Source of the DNA: Pontibacter oryzae | Lineage (GTDB): Bacteria > Bacteroidota > Bacteroidia > Cytophagales > Hymenobacteraceae | Assembly: GCF_003576375.1 (NCBI RefSeq) | Contig: NZ_QWGE01000001.1 | Coordinates: forward strand, 372,001-436,000 | DNA: 64,000 bases | Direction: 5' to 3' | In this document: positions 23,081-32,562 of the stretch, piece after piece | Position numbering within the stretch: position 1 is the first letter of the stretch | Layout of the letters: every line of letters starts with the position of its first letter | Notes under the pieces: model-generated | Seen by the model: the letters and a program-made list of their open reading frames with translations, nothing else | Told to the model about the DNA's origin: nothing | Databases searched by the model: none | Made by a program: the position numbers and the translations under genes

Positions 23081-26000
23081 TTAGCGCAGAATATACAGCT
23101 TGCCATACCCGTTTTTAAAGGCTCCATCACCGAAGGTGTTTCGGTGCTTCATTACGTCCTCGCCCTTGCTCATGATAACACGATAAAGATACACGCCATT
23201 AGCCAGCTTATCACCATACATATCGGTGCCATCCCAGGCATACTCTGTTTTGTTATTACCGATGCGCAGCGGCCCCAATTCTTCCTTCATGATCTCCTTG
23301 ATAACCTTACCGGTTATGGTCAGGATTTGGATTTTCATGTGCTCAGGAATAGTGCTGCCCGTGATGGTAAAGATGAAATTGGTCTTGGTTGAGAACGGGT
23401 TCGGGAATGGATAGAAGTTCGACACGCTCGACTCACTCACCACCTCAAAACCGATGCGGTAAGGCGTTACGCCGGACTCCTTGCCTGCCGCATCCTGGGC
23501 ACGCACCTCCATTTTATACTTGCCGTCTAGGAGCTGCTCAGGCCGATACTCCAGTTGAAAGTCATTGCTTTCAGTTGCCGGTGTATACGTTACCTGGGCA
23601 TTACCCATCAGGTTAATGTCCTGCTCCTGCCCTTCGGGGCTAATCAGCACCAACGACATTTTGGAGGGATCTTGCAGGAACACATGCTGGTTTTCATCTT
23701 TCACAGTAACGCTTATCAGCGGGCTCGGCGATACAATGTCTCCGTCCATGATATGAATCCCATCAAAAGCAACATCCATGATCGGGTGAAGCTTTGAGTT
23801 TACCTTGAAACTTACTTCATAAATATTATTGCCATACTCTTGCTCAGGCAAGATGCGCGGGTTCACATAAAAGCTTAGCTTGTAGTCACCATCAAATTGT
23901 TGCGTCGCTATAGTATGGCTGAAGTAGACCGTTTCGTTGGGTCCGATCGGTTTAATTTTAAAGCGTGATGTTGTAGCCTGAATCCCCTCACCGCTTAGTG
24001 ATACCTCTACGGTCACCGAGTCTGAAAACGCCGTGCCTGTTACGTTCTGAAAGGCCATCGGCACAGTTAGCGTGCCACTGGAAGCTAACTGACTCAACTC
24101 CTCGCTACTTGCTTTTACCAGATCCGGCCTAATGATACCTTCCGGTGCCGCCTCATAGAGTACAAACCACTCTTTAAGTTGCGGGGCCGTTCGCTTGGTC
24201 GAGTCAGACAGAAAAGCTGCAAGCTTAAGGTTAGGATACTGTGCAGCATTAATATGAGAAAGGCTGAAAGCTCTTGTCGTGATATTTTGTTCCAAAACTG
24301 TCTCCATACTGCTGGCATCTACCCCGATCAGGCTCAAGGTATACTTGTCATCCCCTTCTCCATATTTTTTAATGGTGTGGTGCACTGCCCCCCAACTCAA
24401 CGCAGGCCCTATGGTAGTAGAAGTCAACGTACCGGCTTGCCTGTTAGAAAGAAGCGTAACATCCAGCTCTATACTTTGGGAGGAGGCCGGTGTTCCACCC
24501 TCACGATTGGCCTCTTCCTCCGAGAAAGTCATTTCCTGAGCTGTGCCCGGCGCCGCGCCTTTCTGTCCGACCATAGCAAACGGGTCTCCGTTCTTCAGTT
24601 TATCAATCAAGGAAGAGCCTATGCTTCTAAAAGCTGCTTTTGCCTCTGCTGGTAATGTGGTAAACGGAATATTTTGCATCCCTATTACCGCTACATAATA
24701 ATTGGCAGGTATGCTGTTGATAAAATTGATAAGCTTTGTAACATTTGCTGACTTGCTCAGGTCATCGGAGTCGAAAATATGCGGAAAGGTAGTACAAACC
24801 CCTTGCCCCGGCACATTCTGCAGTGGCTCCAACGTTATGTTATTAAATGCAATTATATAAAAGCGCGGCTGGGTATACTTATAGTATGTTGGATTACCGC
24901 AATAGTAATTCATTTGCTGATTACCATCGATGAAGAAGCCATAAGGAGGATCATAAAAGTGGATATCTCCCCCTGCTGTTCTGATATTAATGAACTTGCG
25001 TATGGTTCCGAACTTCCAAACCTCTGTTTTTTGATCCAGCGAGTCAACGCCTGCATGGTTTATTTCAGAAAATTGGCCTTTATGGCTTTGCGACCAGCCA
25101 GACTTTACTCCAGCTATATTTCGGAACGAGCTATTCACCCACACTGTATCTTCGCCGGTAACATAGCTGCTGAACCGGGCACGCCAGAAGTAAACAAGGC
25201 TATCAGTGCGATTATTTAGCAAATCCACTTCCCATGAGGTAAGGCTGCTATTTTCACCGGTTTTTTTCTTTAACCACGGACTATTGAAACTGCTTGTGGT
25301 ATCAATCTCGTAATAAACCCCTCGCTTCTCTGCTGTAGAGCCTGCTTGCACCGTTAAGGCTGCTTTATTACCACCTACAATGCTATACTTGGCCGGCGAC
25401 ACGATCGACAGCCCGCTTGCTGATACATATTTTTGGAAAACAGCAGTGTTATTATCCTCGTGCAGCTCATCATATTTGTTCGGGCTATCCAACGTAATCT
25501 CAAACGTATTCATGCCAAGTGAGGCAATATTCTTATTGCTGAGGTACAGCTCAACCTTTTTGCTGTTGTATACTTTGCCTACCGCTGCAGTTTCAGTCAG
25601 TTGGGAGTTATCCGGTAGCGTGCGTTTCACAGAAACAGTCAAAACACTGTCGATAGCCTTGCCCAGGTTTCGTGCATCAAAGCTCAACACTAAAGTATCA
25701 GACGATGCGGTCGCTATATTTCCCTCTGTGTCTTTTAGATCAAAGCTATTCCCTGCGAACAGGTAATCAGGTTTGCTTGGGTTATAAATCTTTAGTGCTG
25801 GATCACCTTGCAGTAGCACTTCTAATACCATCGCCGTGGCGTAGATACTATTTGTTGTTTGGTTAACCCTTTTAATTGCCTCTTTCTGCACTTCACCTAG
25901 CGTTTTGCCGTAAAACTCCGGGTCCTGAAAGGCCACTGTGTAAAAATAGCTGGTGTACAAGTTTAGGTACGTTGGGTAAGCCCCGCCAATATGCGCCATA

Positions 26001-28078
26001 AGAGCTACAGCTCCTCTGTCCGCTGTATTTAACCAATCCTCTCCAAATGTAGGGTTACTAGAGCTAAACACATCACCTACGTTACAACCATTCATTACTA
26101 TAATTGGGTATCGACCTTTATTCCTGTAGGTACTTAATGGACTGGACACAAAACCGATGTCTAAATCTGTAGTTCCGGGAGAACTATGGCCGAAAAAAGT
26201 GATCATAGAGACTCCTTCATTTATCTCTTTAGAAACATCAATCGACTCAACAACCTCACTTAGGTTTTGCCTGGTTTTCTTTATTGGATTTGCTCCTAAT
26301 AATGGCCCCGAGGCAATGGCAGCATAATTATTTATGTAATTCGTAAATTGATTGATCTCCGTAGATGTTTTGCCTCCTCCTAAAAGTAACAGGTTTTTAC
26401 GCCAGGCTTCACCCTCTTCAGCAGCCTCATATTCTTTTACTTTATTCAGATAGGCAATAATTTGATCGGGTGTAGTTACTAATAACCTTCCTGTTGGAAA
26501 GCGCGGCTCATAATCATCATTTCTAAAATCAGCCGAGAATAAAATATCAGACCCAGGATGGGTTCCAAGGCCTGTTGGCACCAAGTCTAAGGCTCTAGAT
26601 GTAGCCGATTTATAACTCAGCATCCTTATTTCATACCCTTTACCCATGTAGAGCATAAATTTTTGCCTAGGCGACTGAGCCAAGTATGAAGATAGCCGCC
26701 TAAGGGCATTAGACGAAAACTCCCCGTAATGAAACTGATTTACTAGGTCGCTCACAAATACAAGCAACGTATCGTATCCTCCGCCTGCTGCAGAGCTCCG
26801 GTAAGCAGCATATTCTTTGGGAGCAGGTATAACACTACCCCCTGCTGGTTGCATTAGTTTTTTGTTAGTTATGATCACAAAGTTTTGATCGGCGGGGTTG
26901 TACTTCCTAAACTTAAGAGTTTCTGGCAAACCCGCGGGTACCAGTGCCTGATCGGTTCTGGCCAGTAGCACCTTGTGTTGTATAGGACCACCGTTTAGCA
27001 CAAATCCTTTTTTAGTGCCGTTTACGTAGCCTGCAGTGCGAGTTATCTGCTGCTGATCCGTTACATCGTAAGCGATCAAAGTACTTGGCGCACCTGTAAA
27101 CTCAAAGTATGGTGTGGCGCCTCTGAGTGAGTCGGTATATATAGTCAGAGATTTCCCAGAAAACACAGTCTTTTGCGGAAACATCAAACTAGCGTAGGCT
27201 AGCCCCACTGCGCCTACTGCGCCATCAATGGTTTGAGGAGCCAGCTGCAAGGTCAGTTTGCTACTTTGGGTAATGATATCAGAAAATTGAATTTGCTGCT
27301 TATTCTTAGCAAACTCGTATGGCCCAAACGTACTGGAATGGATTGTGCGCGTTGTGCCATTGACCAAGTTAATATTAACCAAGTGGTTTTTATCGTTGGG
27401 GCCAACCGTTACGTAAGTTAGCCATGGTAATGGGCCGGTAGTTTCAACGTTAGTGACACCACTTATGTCAAAGTTCTGGGTTGATGTTCTAACACTGGAG
27501 AAGTAACCTTCTCCCCTATCCATCCAAGGCATTCGATTAGCTCCATAAAGCTGTCCAAGCTGCAACGAACCTGTTTGCAAGTTTGTCGCTTTTTGCAGAT
27601 GGTATGGCTCAGGTGTGCGGCCTGCAACTGCTGGGTTTGATTCCTGCATGCGCCTGTTGCCTCCAGCAGGATTAACTGTCAGGAAATAGGCTGCCGTATC
27701 AGTATACATACTATGCAGCTGATGCACTTGGTGTGCTGGGTTCTTATAGAGTTCCTGGTCAAGCACGCCATCGTTGCGCTCACCATAGAACTCCAGAAAG
27801 TCAGCCGCATCCAGCCTGCCATCAGCTTCGCCTTCCACATAAATAGCCACTTCTCTGCCTCTACGGAAAAGTTGTAGATGCTGGGGGTTCACGTTCTCGA
27901 GTCCCAGACTTTTAAGGTAAGTATAGTTGAGCTTATAGAGTCCGGTTTCAACCACCTTCAGCTTATGGTATGTTTTGGAGTAATCGATCCATTCGTTACC
28001 GTATACCTGCTGTGCGTGGACCGATACAGTTATACAGCAAGAAAGAACTGTAAAGGCTATAGTTAAAAAGCGTTTCAT
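23081..28078 (-). CDS. Type IX secretion sortase-like C25 peptidase (PorU2 type)
   Basis: 1665 residues from the ATG at 28078 (MKRFLTIAF), with a signal peptide ending VHAQ. The gingipain-type C25 domain holds the catalytic pair H631 (FFGHSS) and C665 (MNGCNVG). A long beta-rich region follows, with Ig/CARDB-like folds (for example DLVNQFHYG, NNIYEVSFKVN) and a C-terminal FlgD-like/T9SS-type tail (FYPFPNPFSTKTNF to NGVYLYRVIM). Classical PorU is about 1100-1300 residues; the larger size fits the PorU2 group. In PorU the peptidase removes C-terminal sorting domains at the outer membrane and attaches cargo to A-LPS. It is 47 bp downstream of the PorV2 gene. Confidence 0.87.
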   Translation of the reverse strand: MKRFLTIAFTVLSCCITVSVHAQQVYGNEWIDYSKTYHKLKVVETGLYKLNYTYLKSLGLENVNPQHLQLFRRGREVAIYVEGEADGRLDAADFLEFYGERNDGVLDQELYKNPAHQVHQLHSMYTDTAAYFLTVNPAGGNRRMQESNPAVAGRTPEPYHLQKATNLQTGSLQLGQLYGANRMPWMDRGEGYFSSVRTSTQNFDISGVTNVETTGPLPWLTYVTVGPNDKNHLVNINLVNGTTRTIHSSTFGPYEFAKNKQQIQFSDIITQSSKLTLQLAPQTIDGAVGAVGLAYASLMFPQKTVFSGKSLTIYTDSLRGATPYFEFTGAPSTLIAYDVTDQQQITRTAGYVNGTKKGFVLNGGPIQHKVLLARTDQALVPAGLPETLKFRKYNPADQNFVIITNKKLMQPAGGSVIPAPKEYAAYRSSAAGGGYDTLLVFVSDLVNQFHYGEFSSNALRRLSSYLAQSPRQKFMLYMGKGYEIRMLSYKSATSRALDLVPTGLGTHPGSDILFSADFRNDDYEPRFPTGRLLVTTPDQIIAYLNKVKEYEAAEEGEAWRKNLLLLGGGKTSTEINQFTNYINNYAAIASGPLLGANPIKKTRQNLSEVVESIDVSKEINEGVSMITFFGHSSPGTTDLDIGFVSSPLSTYRNKGRYPIIVMNGCNVGDVFSSSNPTFGEDWLNTADRGAVALMAHIGGAYPTYLNLYTSYFYTVAFQDPEFYGKTLGEVQKEAIKRVNQTTNSIYATAMVLEVLLQGDPALKIYNPSKPDYLFAGNSFDLKDTEGNIATASSDTLVLSFDARNLGKAIDSVLTVSVKRTLPDNSQLTETAAVGKVYNSKKVELYLSNKNIASLGMNTFEITLDSPNKYDELHEDNNTAVFQKYVSASGLSIVSPAKYSIVGGNKAALTVQAGSTAEKRGVYYEIDTTSSFNSPWLKKKTGENSSLTSWEVDLLNNRTDSLVYFWRARFSSYVTGEDTVWVNSSFRNIAGVKSGWSQSHKGQFSEINHAGVDSLDQKTEVWKFGTIRKFINIRTAGGDIHFYDPPYGFFIDGNQQMNYYCGNPTYYKYTQPRFYIIAFNNITLEPLQNVPGQGVCTTFPHIFDSDDLSKSANVTKLINFINSIPANYYVAVIGMQNIPFTTLPAEAKAAFRSIGSSLIDKLKNGDPFAMVGQKGAAPGTAQEMTFSEEEANREGGTPASSQSIELDVTLLSNRQAGTLTSTTIGPALSWGAVHHTIKKYGEGDDKYTLSLIGVDASSMETVLEQNITTRAFSLSHINAAQYPNLKLAAFLSDSTKRTAPQLKEWFVLYEAAPEGIIRPDLVKASSEELSQLASSGTLTVPMAFQNVTGTAFSDSVTVEVSLSGEGIQATTSRFKIKPIGPNETVYFSHTIATQQFDGDYKLSFYVNPRILPEQEYGNNIYEVSFKVNSKLHPIMDVAFDGIHIMDGDIVSPSPLISVTVKDENQHVFLQDPSKMSLVLISPEGQEQDINLMGNAQVTYTPATESNDFQLEYRPEQLLDGKYKMEVRAQDAAGKESGVTPYRIGFEVVSESSVSNFYPFPNPFSTKTNFIFTITGSTIPEHMKIQILTITGKVIKEIMKEELGPLRIGNNKTEYAWDGTDMYGDKLANGVYLYRVIMSKGEDVMKHRNTFGDGAFKNGYGKLYILR

Positions 28079-28125
28079 GTTGTAAATATTATACATGGGC
28101 TTAATTAGGCAATTCAGAGATGAAA

Positions 28126-29223
28126 TTAATCGAAGGCGTAGCCAATGGAAACAATAACAGAGGAGGTATTTGAGCCTCCGATGGTGTTGCTCTCACTGTT
28201 GCTGATGCGCGACATAGCTAGATCCAAGGTAAGGCCCCCCGTTTTAATGCCCACCCCAAAATTTGGCTGCATGCGTTTGGTAGTGCTTCCGTCAAAATTG
28301 GTGGTTTGCTGGTAGTTGTTAAGACCGCCGCGCACAAAAACAGCATTGTTATATGCTAATTCCAATCCTACATGCGGGTCTACAGACACTACCTCAGACT
28401 CAAACAACACATTCCTGCGGCCGTCAAAAGTCAGGTCAATGTCAGTGGCAAGTATGGCTGAAAGCTTGTCTGTAAACTGAAAGGATTTGCCAACGCCTAG
28501 TACCAACCGAGGCAATGTAAGCTCTGCTGTACTTTCTGGAAGGTCGTTGCCAGTCTGTAGATATGCTTCTTCTAGGGCTTCTACATTATGTGTCCAGGCG
28601 GTGAAGGTGGTTGTAATGTCTTTGGCCATGAGGCCGAACTGCCACGAACCGCGCTGCAACTGCGCGCCGGCATCTATCCCAAAGCCATAAGCATCGGCAA
28701 AGTCTCCTACATTGCGGTAAATGATCTTGACATTCGCGCCCAGTTGCAAACCCTCTATCAGGTTGCTGCGCCGGGCATAGGACAGCAGCAGGGCATAGTC
28801 GGCTACTGAGAAGAAACGGATGCTATCATACTGAATGTAGCCATATTCATTTTGTAGCCGGCGGGTGTCTGCAATATCATCCACGCCAACCCGAATTAAG
28901 GAAATACCCAGTGCACTGCTAGAGTCCAGGGGCATGGCAAAGCTGCCGTAGTCGTTTTTGGCAATGCCCGCAAATAGCTCTGAGTGCATAAGCGTTACGT
29001 TATACTTATGCTCGAGGCGCAGAAGGCCTGCCGGGTTCCAGTAGCCGGCAGTGGCGTCGGAGGCGATGCCAGCCTGCACGTTTCCCATACCCAGGGCACG
29101 CCCCCCCACTCCTATATTTAGAAACTCATTGCTATACTTTGGTGTGGCAACCTGGGCGTTCGCCGCCGACCATGAGAGCAGAAACAGCGCCACCAATAGG
29201 TAACGGTGCAGATATTTGATCAT
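28126..29223 (-). CDS. PorV/PorQ-family outer-membrane protein (PorV2 type)
   Basis: 365 residues with a signal peptide (ending ANAQ) and a FadL-like barrel of the UPF0164/PorV family: NIGVGGRALGMGNVQAGIASDATAGYWNPAGLL is the family hallmark. PorV shuttles T9SS cargo from the translocon to PorU. Its position directly upstream of the C25 peptidase gene suggests the two act as a pair, as in PorU2-PorV2 loci. Other T9SS core genes are not in this window. Confidence 0.88.
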   Translation of the reverse strand: MIKYLHRYLLVALFLLSWSAANAQVATPKYSNEFLNIGVGGRALGMGNVQAGIASDATAGYWNPAGLLRLEHKYNVTLMHSELFAGIAKNDYGSFAMPLDSSSALGISLIRVGVDDIADTRRLQNEYGYIQYDSIRFFSVADYALLLSYARRSNLIEGLQLGANVKIIYRNVGDFADAYGFGIDAGAQLQRGSWQFGLMAKDITTTFTAWTHNVEALEEAYLQTGNDLPESTAELTLPRLVLGVGKSFQFTDKLSAILATDIDLTFDGRRNVLFESEVVSVDPHVGLELAYNNAVFVRGGLNNYQQTTNFDGSTTKRMQPNFGVGIKTGGLTLDLAMSRISNSESNTIGGSNTSSVIVSIGYAFD

Positions 29224-29506
29224 TCTTGACAGTATATATTATATCACTAGCAATTAAATTTTATTGCACTTTCCGAAAGAGCCCTTCAGAAGCAGCTCAA
29301 TAGCTTTTGTGCCCCCTTAACACAGCACAGGCACTTTTAGTTGAATCCGGTTGCAATTTATTTCTATCCAAAACTACTCAAATTATTATAACAAACTGCT
29401 AAGCCTAAAACCATTATGAGAAAAGAGGCGTAAAGATTTTTAAACAGTACCTTGCGTTACATAGTACCTTATTATATCTTTGCCTCAACATTATAACGGG
29501 ATCATC
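29224..29506. other. Intergenic region between porV2 and padR
   Basis: 283 bp, divergent genes. A/T rich; apart from the padR promoter listed separately I see no hairpins or ORFs of note. A porV2 promoter must lie within the left part but no clear TAnnTTTG box is visible on that strand. Confidence 0.5.
29452..29482 (+). promoter_or_regulatory. Bacteroidetes-type promoter of padR
   Basis: TTG at 29452-29454, 20-bp spacer, TATCTTTG at 29475-29482, an almost perfect match to TTG-N19-21-TAnnTTTG. The ATG is at 29507. Confidence 0.8.
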
Positions 29507-29851
29507 ATGAAAGTAGAAAACACACAAGTGCAGATGCGGAAGGGAATTCTGGAATTCTGCATCCTGGAGATTATCTCTCGTGGTGAAGTTTATGCGTCCG
29601 ATATGCTGGAGGAGCTTACAGCGGCCAAGATGATCGTTGTGGAGGGTACGCTCTACCCCCTGCTCACCCGCCTGAAGAATGCAGCGCTTCTGGAATACAA
29701 CTGGGTAGAATCTACCTCAGGTCCGCCACGAAAATATTACCGACTCACGCCTACAGGCCAGGAGTTTCTGGAACAGCTCCGAAAAACCTGGTCCGATCTG
29801 GTTGACTCCACAGAATATATTATCCGAAATAAGAAAGCTCAGCAATCATGA
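29507..29851 (+). CDS. PadR-family transcriptional regulator
   Basis: 114 residues from the ATG at 29507 (MKVENTQVQMRKG); an upstream start at 29480 would lie in the promoter. A single PadR winged helix is visible: LEFCILEIISRGEVYASDMLEEL, IVVEGTLYPLLTRLKNAALLEYNW and the wing GPPRKYYRLTPTG. PadR proteins usually repress a neighbouring membrane or transport gene. The 3' end overlaps the next gene by 4 bp (ATGA), so the regulator and the PspC protein form one unit, probably autoregulated. Confidence 0.92.
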   Translation: MKVENTQVQMRKGILEFCILEIISRGEVYASDMLEELTAAKMIVVEGTLYPLLTRLKNAALLEYNWVESTSGPPRKYYRLTPTGQEFLEQLRKTWSDLVDSTEYIIRNKKAQQS

Positions 29852-32373
29852 AAAAGAACATAAGTATAAACTTGCAAGGCATCATCTTCCAGATCGAGGA
29901 AGATGGGTATGAGCAACTTAGCCGTTACCTCGCCTCTATCAGAACGTACTTTTCTAACTATGAGGGCCACGAAGAAATTGTAGCCGACATTGAGGCTCGT
30001 ATTGCTGAGATTTTCTCTGGCAGAATTTCTCCGGCAAAACAGGTCATTACCCAGGACGATGTAGCCTACCTGATTACACGCATGGGCGATGTAACCGACT
30101 TTGAAGTGGAGGAACCGGTAGAAGAAGAAACGTACAGCCGAACCAATGCGAACACCGGCCACACCGCCAGCGAGCCATTCGAACACGCGGAAACAGGCCC
30201 TAAAAAGCTTTATCGCGACATCAACAACAAAGCAATAGCTGGCGTATCTTCAGGTATAGCCAATTACTTGAGCGTTGACCCGCTCTGGATCAGGCTATTC
30301 TTTGTGCTGCTCGTGTTGTTGGGCGTGGTTTCAGCTGGCGTTTCTGCTGCAACAGGCGTGATCATCTACGTTATACTTTGGATTGCCATGCCGCAAAGCG
30401 CGTTGCTGCCAGAAAATAAGGTACGTAAGCTCTTCCGTGATCCCGAAGACAAAAAACTTGCCGGTGTGGCCAGCGGTATTGCCAAATACTTTGGTGTGGA
30501 CGTGGCTGTTATCCGCTTGCTTTTCCTGGTTTCTATCTTTTTAGGAGGCTTTGGTATACTTGCTTACATTGTGCTCTGGATTGCCATGCCCGAAGCCGTG
30601 ACGCTAACAGAGCGCATGCAGATGCAAGGCGACCCTGTGACGCTGGCAGGCATTGAGCGTACGTTGAAGGACAACCTAAACATGCGCGACAGTAACGGTG
30701 AGGAAAGCCCTTTGGCTAAAATCATACTTTTGCCGATCCGCTTAATAGCTCAGGTAATTAGCTGGCTTGGAAAGGCATTAGGGCCTGTGCTTGCCTTTCT
30801 CGTAACTTTAATACGTGTTGCTGCGGGTGTTATCCTGCTGGTTATTTCCGTTGGCCTTACCATTGCGCTTTTCTCCACGCTCTTTGTATCGCTGGGTATT
30901 GTAGATGAGGCACAGTACATGAGATTTGGTGATTTTCCAGCCTCCGTGCTTCTCGGGGGCTTTCCCAGGCTCGGATTGGTGGCAGGTTTCTTTGTAGGGC
31001 TTATTCCATCGCTGCTGTTGTTCGTGCTGGGTATAAGTTTGCTGCTAAAACGCACTTTTATGCGGGCCATTGTTGGCTGGTCGATGTTCGGTGTATGGCT
31101 GGTGGCACTTTTTACCATGATTGCAACCATCGTTATATACAGTAACAACTTCCGGCGCAGCGGCGAGGTGATTACCTCCAGAACCATACCTGTTAGCAAT
31201 ATAAACACCCTAACGCTGGATGCCTACGACACAGATCTTGACTACGATAATATCTACATTGAAATACAGGAAAGTAACGGCCAGGATGTTGAGATAATGC
31301 AACGCGCCGAGGCGAAAGGCAGAACCGAAGAAGAAGCCAAGCAAAACGCCCGCATGATTACCTACCGCGCCGTGCTAAACGACTCCACCCTGCGCTTTGA
31401 TGATAGCTACGAGTTTAAGGACGATGCTGTTTTCCGTGACCAGGAACTGAGCCTTGTGGTTAAACTGCCTAAAAACAAAGCGCTAAGGCTTACAAGAGAC
31501 TTCACGTACATGCTCCCGAGCTCTGCGCTGGAGGGCGACTACAGCCGCGACAAGATTGTGCGCAACACCTGGCAGGTAAGCGGAGACAGATTAGTTTGCC
31601 TAACATGCGCCAGCGACACCCTGGATGTTGACGATGACAATGATTTTTCCAACGACCGTCAGGAGTTTGATATGGACATCGACGATGACATGAGCTCAAT
31701 TGATATGCGCGGAAGCGTATTGCTAAACGACGATGAGTATAGCTCCAACTCGCGCACAGTGGATGCACGTGATTTCAGGCGTGTCTCTATTAGCGGACCA
31801 TACCATGTACAGCTCCGCCAGGGCGATAACTACAGCGTGGTTATACGTGCCGAGCGTGATGAAATGCGCCGCATCGATGTGGAGCAAGATGGTGATGAAC
31901 TTGTGATAAAAACGCAGGACAAGTCTTTTAACTTGTTTGATGACCGTGAACCAGTTCTTATTCAGATCACAGCACCCGAAATCAGCGACATTGACCTGAG
32001 CGGCGCCATCAAGGCAAACATCTCAAACCTAAACACGGATAACCTACGTATGGCGTTTTCCGGCGCAATTCAGACAACGGCAAACCTGAACGTGAACAGC
32101 CTGAAAGTAGATGCCTCGGGCGCAACAATCAGCAAATTTACAGGCAAAGCACAGCGCTTTGAGCTGGATGCAACCGGTGCCTGTGGCATAGATGCTGACA
32201 ACCTGGAAGCAGAATACGTGGACGTGGATGTCACTGGTGCCGGCGTGGCCGAAGTGTATGCAACCGGCACCTTGCGGGCAGATGCATCAGGCACAAGCAG
32301 GATTGTATATCGCGGGAATCCTAAAAACACAACCATTGACAGTTCAGGCCCTAGCAGCGTAAAGCGCCGCTAA
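29848..32373 (+). CDS. Membrane protein with two PspC domains and a DUF2807-type beta-helix tail
   Basis: 841 residues. An N-terminal soluble domain (about 1-90) is followed by two PspC domains (KLYRDINNKAIAGVSSGIANYLSVD and KLFRDPEDKKLAGVASGIAKYFGVD), each with a membrane helix ending in WIAMP. About four more membrane helices lie at roughly 295-430. The C-terminal half is exported-looking: an acidic spacer (DDDNDFSNDRQEFDMDIDDD) and a repetitive beta-solenoid (DLSGAIKANISNL, FSGAIQTTANL, DASGATISKFTG) typical of head-GIN/DUF2807. PspC domains act in envelope stress; the function of this fusion is unknown. It is coupled to padR. Confidence 0.88.
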   Translation: MKKNISINLQGIIFQIEEDGYEQLSRYLASIRTYFSNYEGHEEIVADIEARIAEIFSGRISPAKQVITQDDVAYLITRMGDVTDFEVEEPVEEETYSRTNANTGHTASEPFEHAETGPKKLYRDINNKAIAGVSSGIANYLSVDPLWIRLFFVLLVLLGVVSAGVSAATGVIIYVILWIAMPQSALLPENKVRKLFRDPEDKKLAGVASGIAKYFGVDVAVIRLLFLVSIFLGGFGILAYIVLWIAMPEAVTLTERMQMQGDPVTLAGIERTLKDNLNMRDSNGEESPLAKIILLPIRLIAQVISWLGKALGPVLAFLVTLIRVAAGVILLVISVGLTIALFSTLFVSLGIVDEAQYMRFGDFPASVLLGGFPRLGLVAGFFVGLIPSLLLFVLGISLLLKRTFMRAIVGWSMFGVWLVALFTMIATIVIYSNNFRRSGEVITSRTIPVSNINTLTLDAYDTDLDYDNIYIEIQESNGQDVEIMQRAEAKGRTEEEAKQNARMITYRAVLNDSTLRFDDSYEFKDDAVFRDQELSLVVKLPKNKALRLTRDFTYMLPSSALEGDYSRDKIVRNTWQVSGDRLVCLTCASDTLDVDDDNDFSNDRQEFDMDIDDDMSSIDMRGSVLLNDDEYSSNSRTVDARDFRRVSISGPYHVQLRQGDNYSVVIRAERDEMRRIDVEQDGDELVIKTQDKSFNLFDDREPVLIQITAPEISDIDLSGAIKANISNLNTDNLRMAFSGAIQTTANLNVNSLKVDASGATISKFTGKAQRFELDATGACGIDADNLEAEYVDVDVTGAGVAEVYATGTLRADASGTSRIVYRGNPKNTTIDSSGPSSVKRR

Positions 32374-32392
32374 GCCTGCAAGTATAAAAAGT

Positions 32393-32424
32393 GTCCGGCT
32401 GAACAAGTATAGATTCAGCCGGGC
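32393..32424 (+). terminator. Possible terminator after the PspC gene
   Basis: CCGGCTGAA (32395-32403) pairs with TTCAGCCGG (32414-32422); the loop contains AAGTATA. Only a short T-run follows, so efficiency is uncertain. Confidence 0.6.
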
Positions 32425-32562
32425 ATTTGTACCAACCGCCACTTAGTACAAAATAAAACTACAGCCTATAGCGGCTAAGTATACATTCAGAGATACAGAA
32501 GTACAAAATATCAAAAGTACAAACTGAACAACAGATTGCCTGTTGTTTACCAAAGTACTTTT

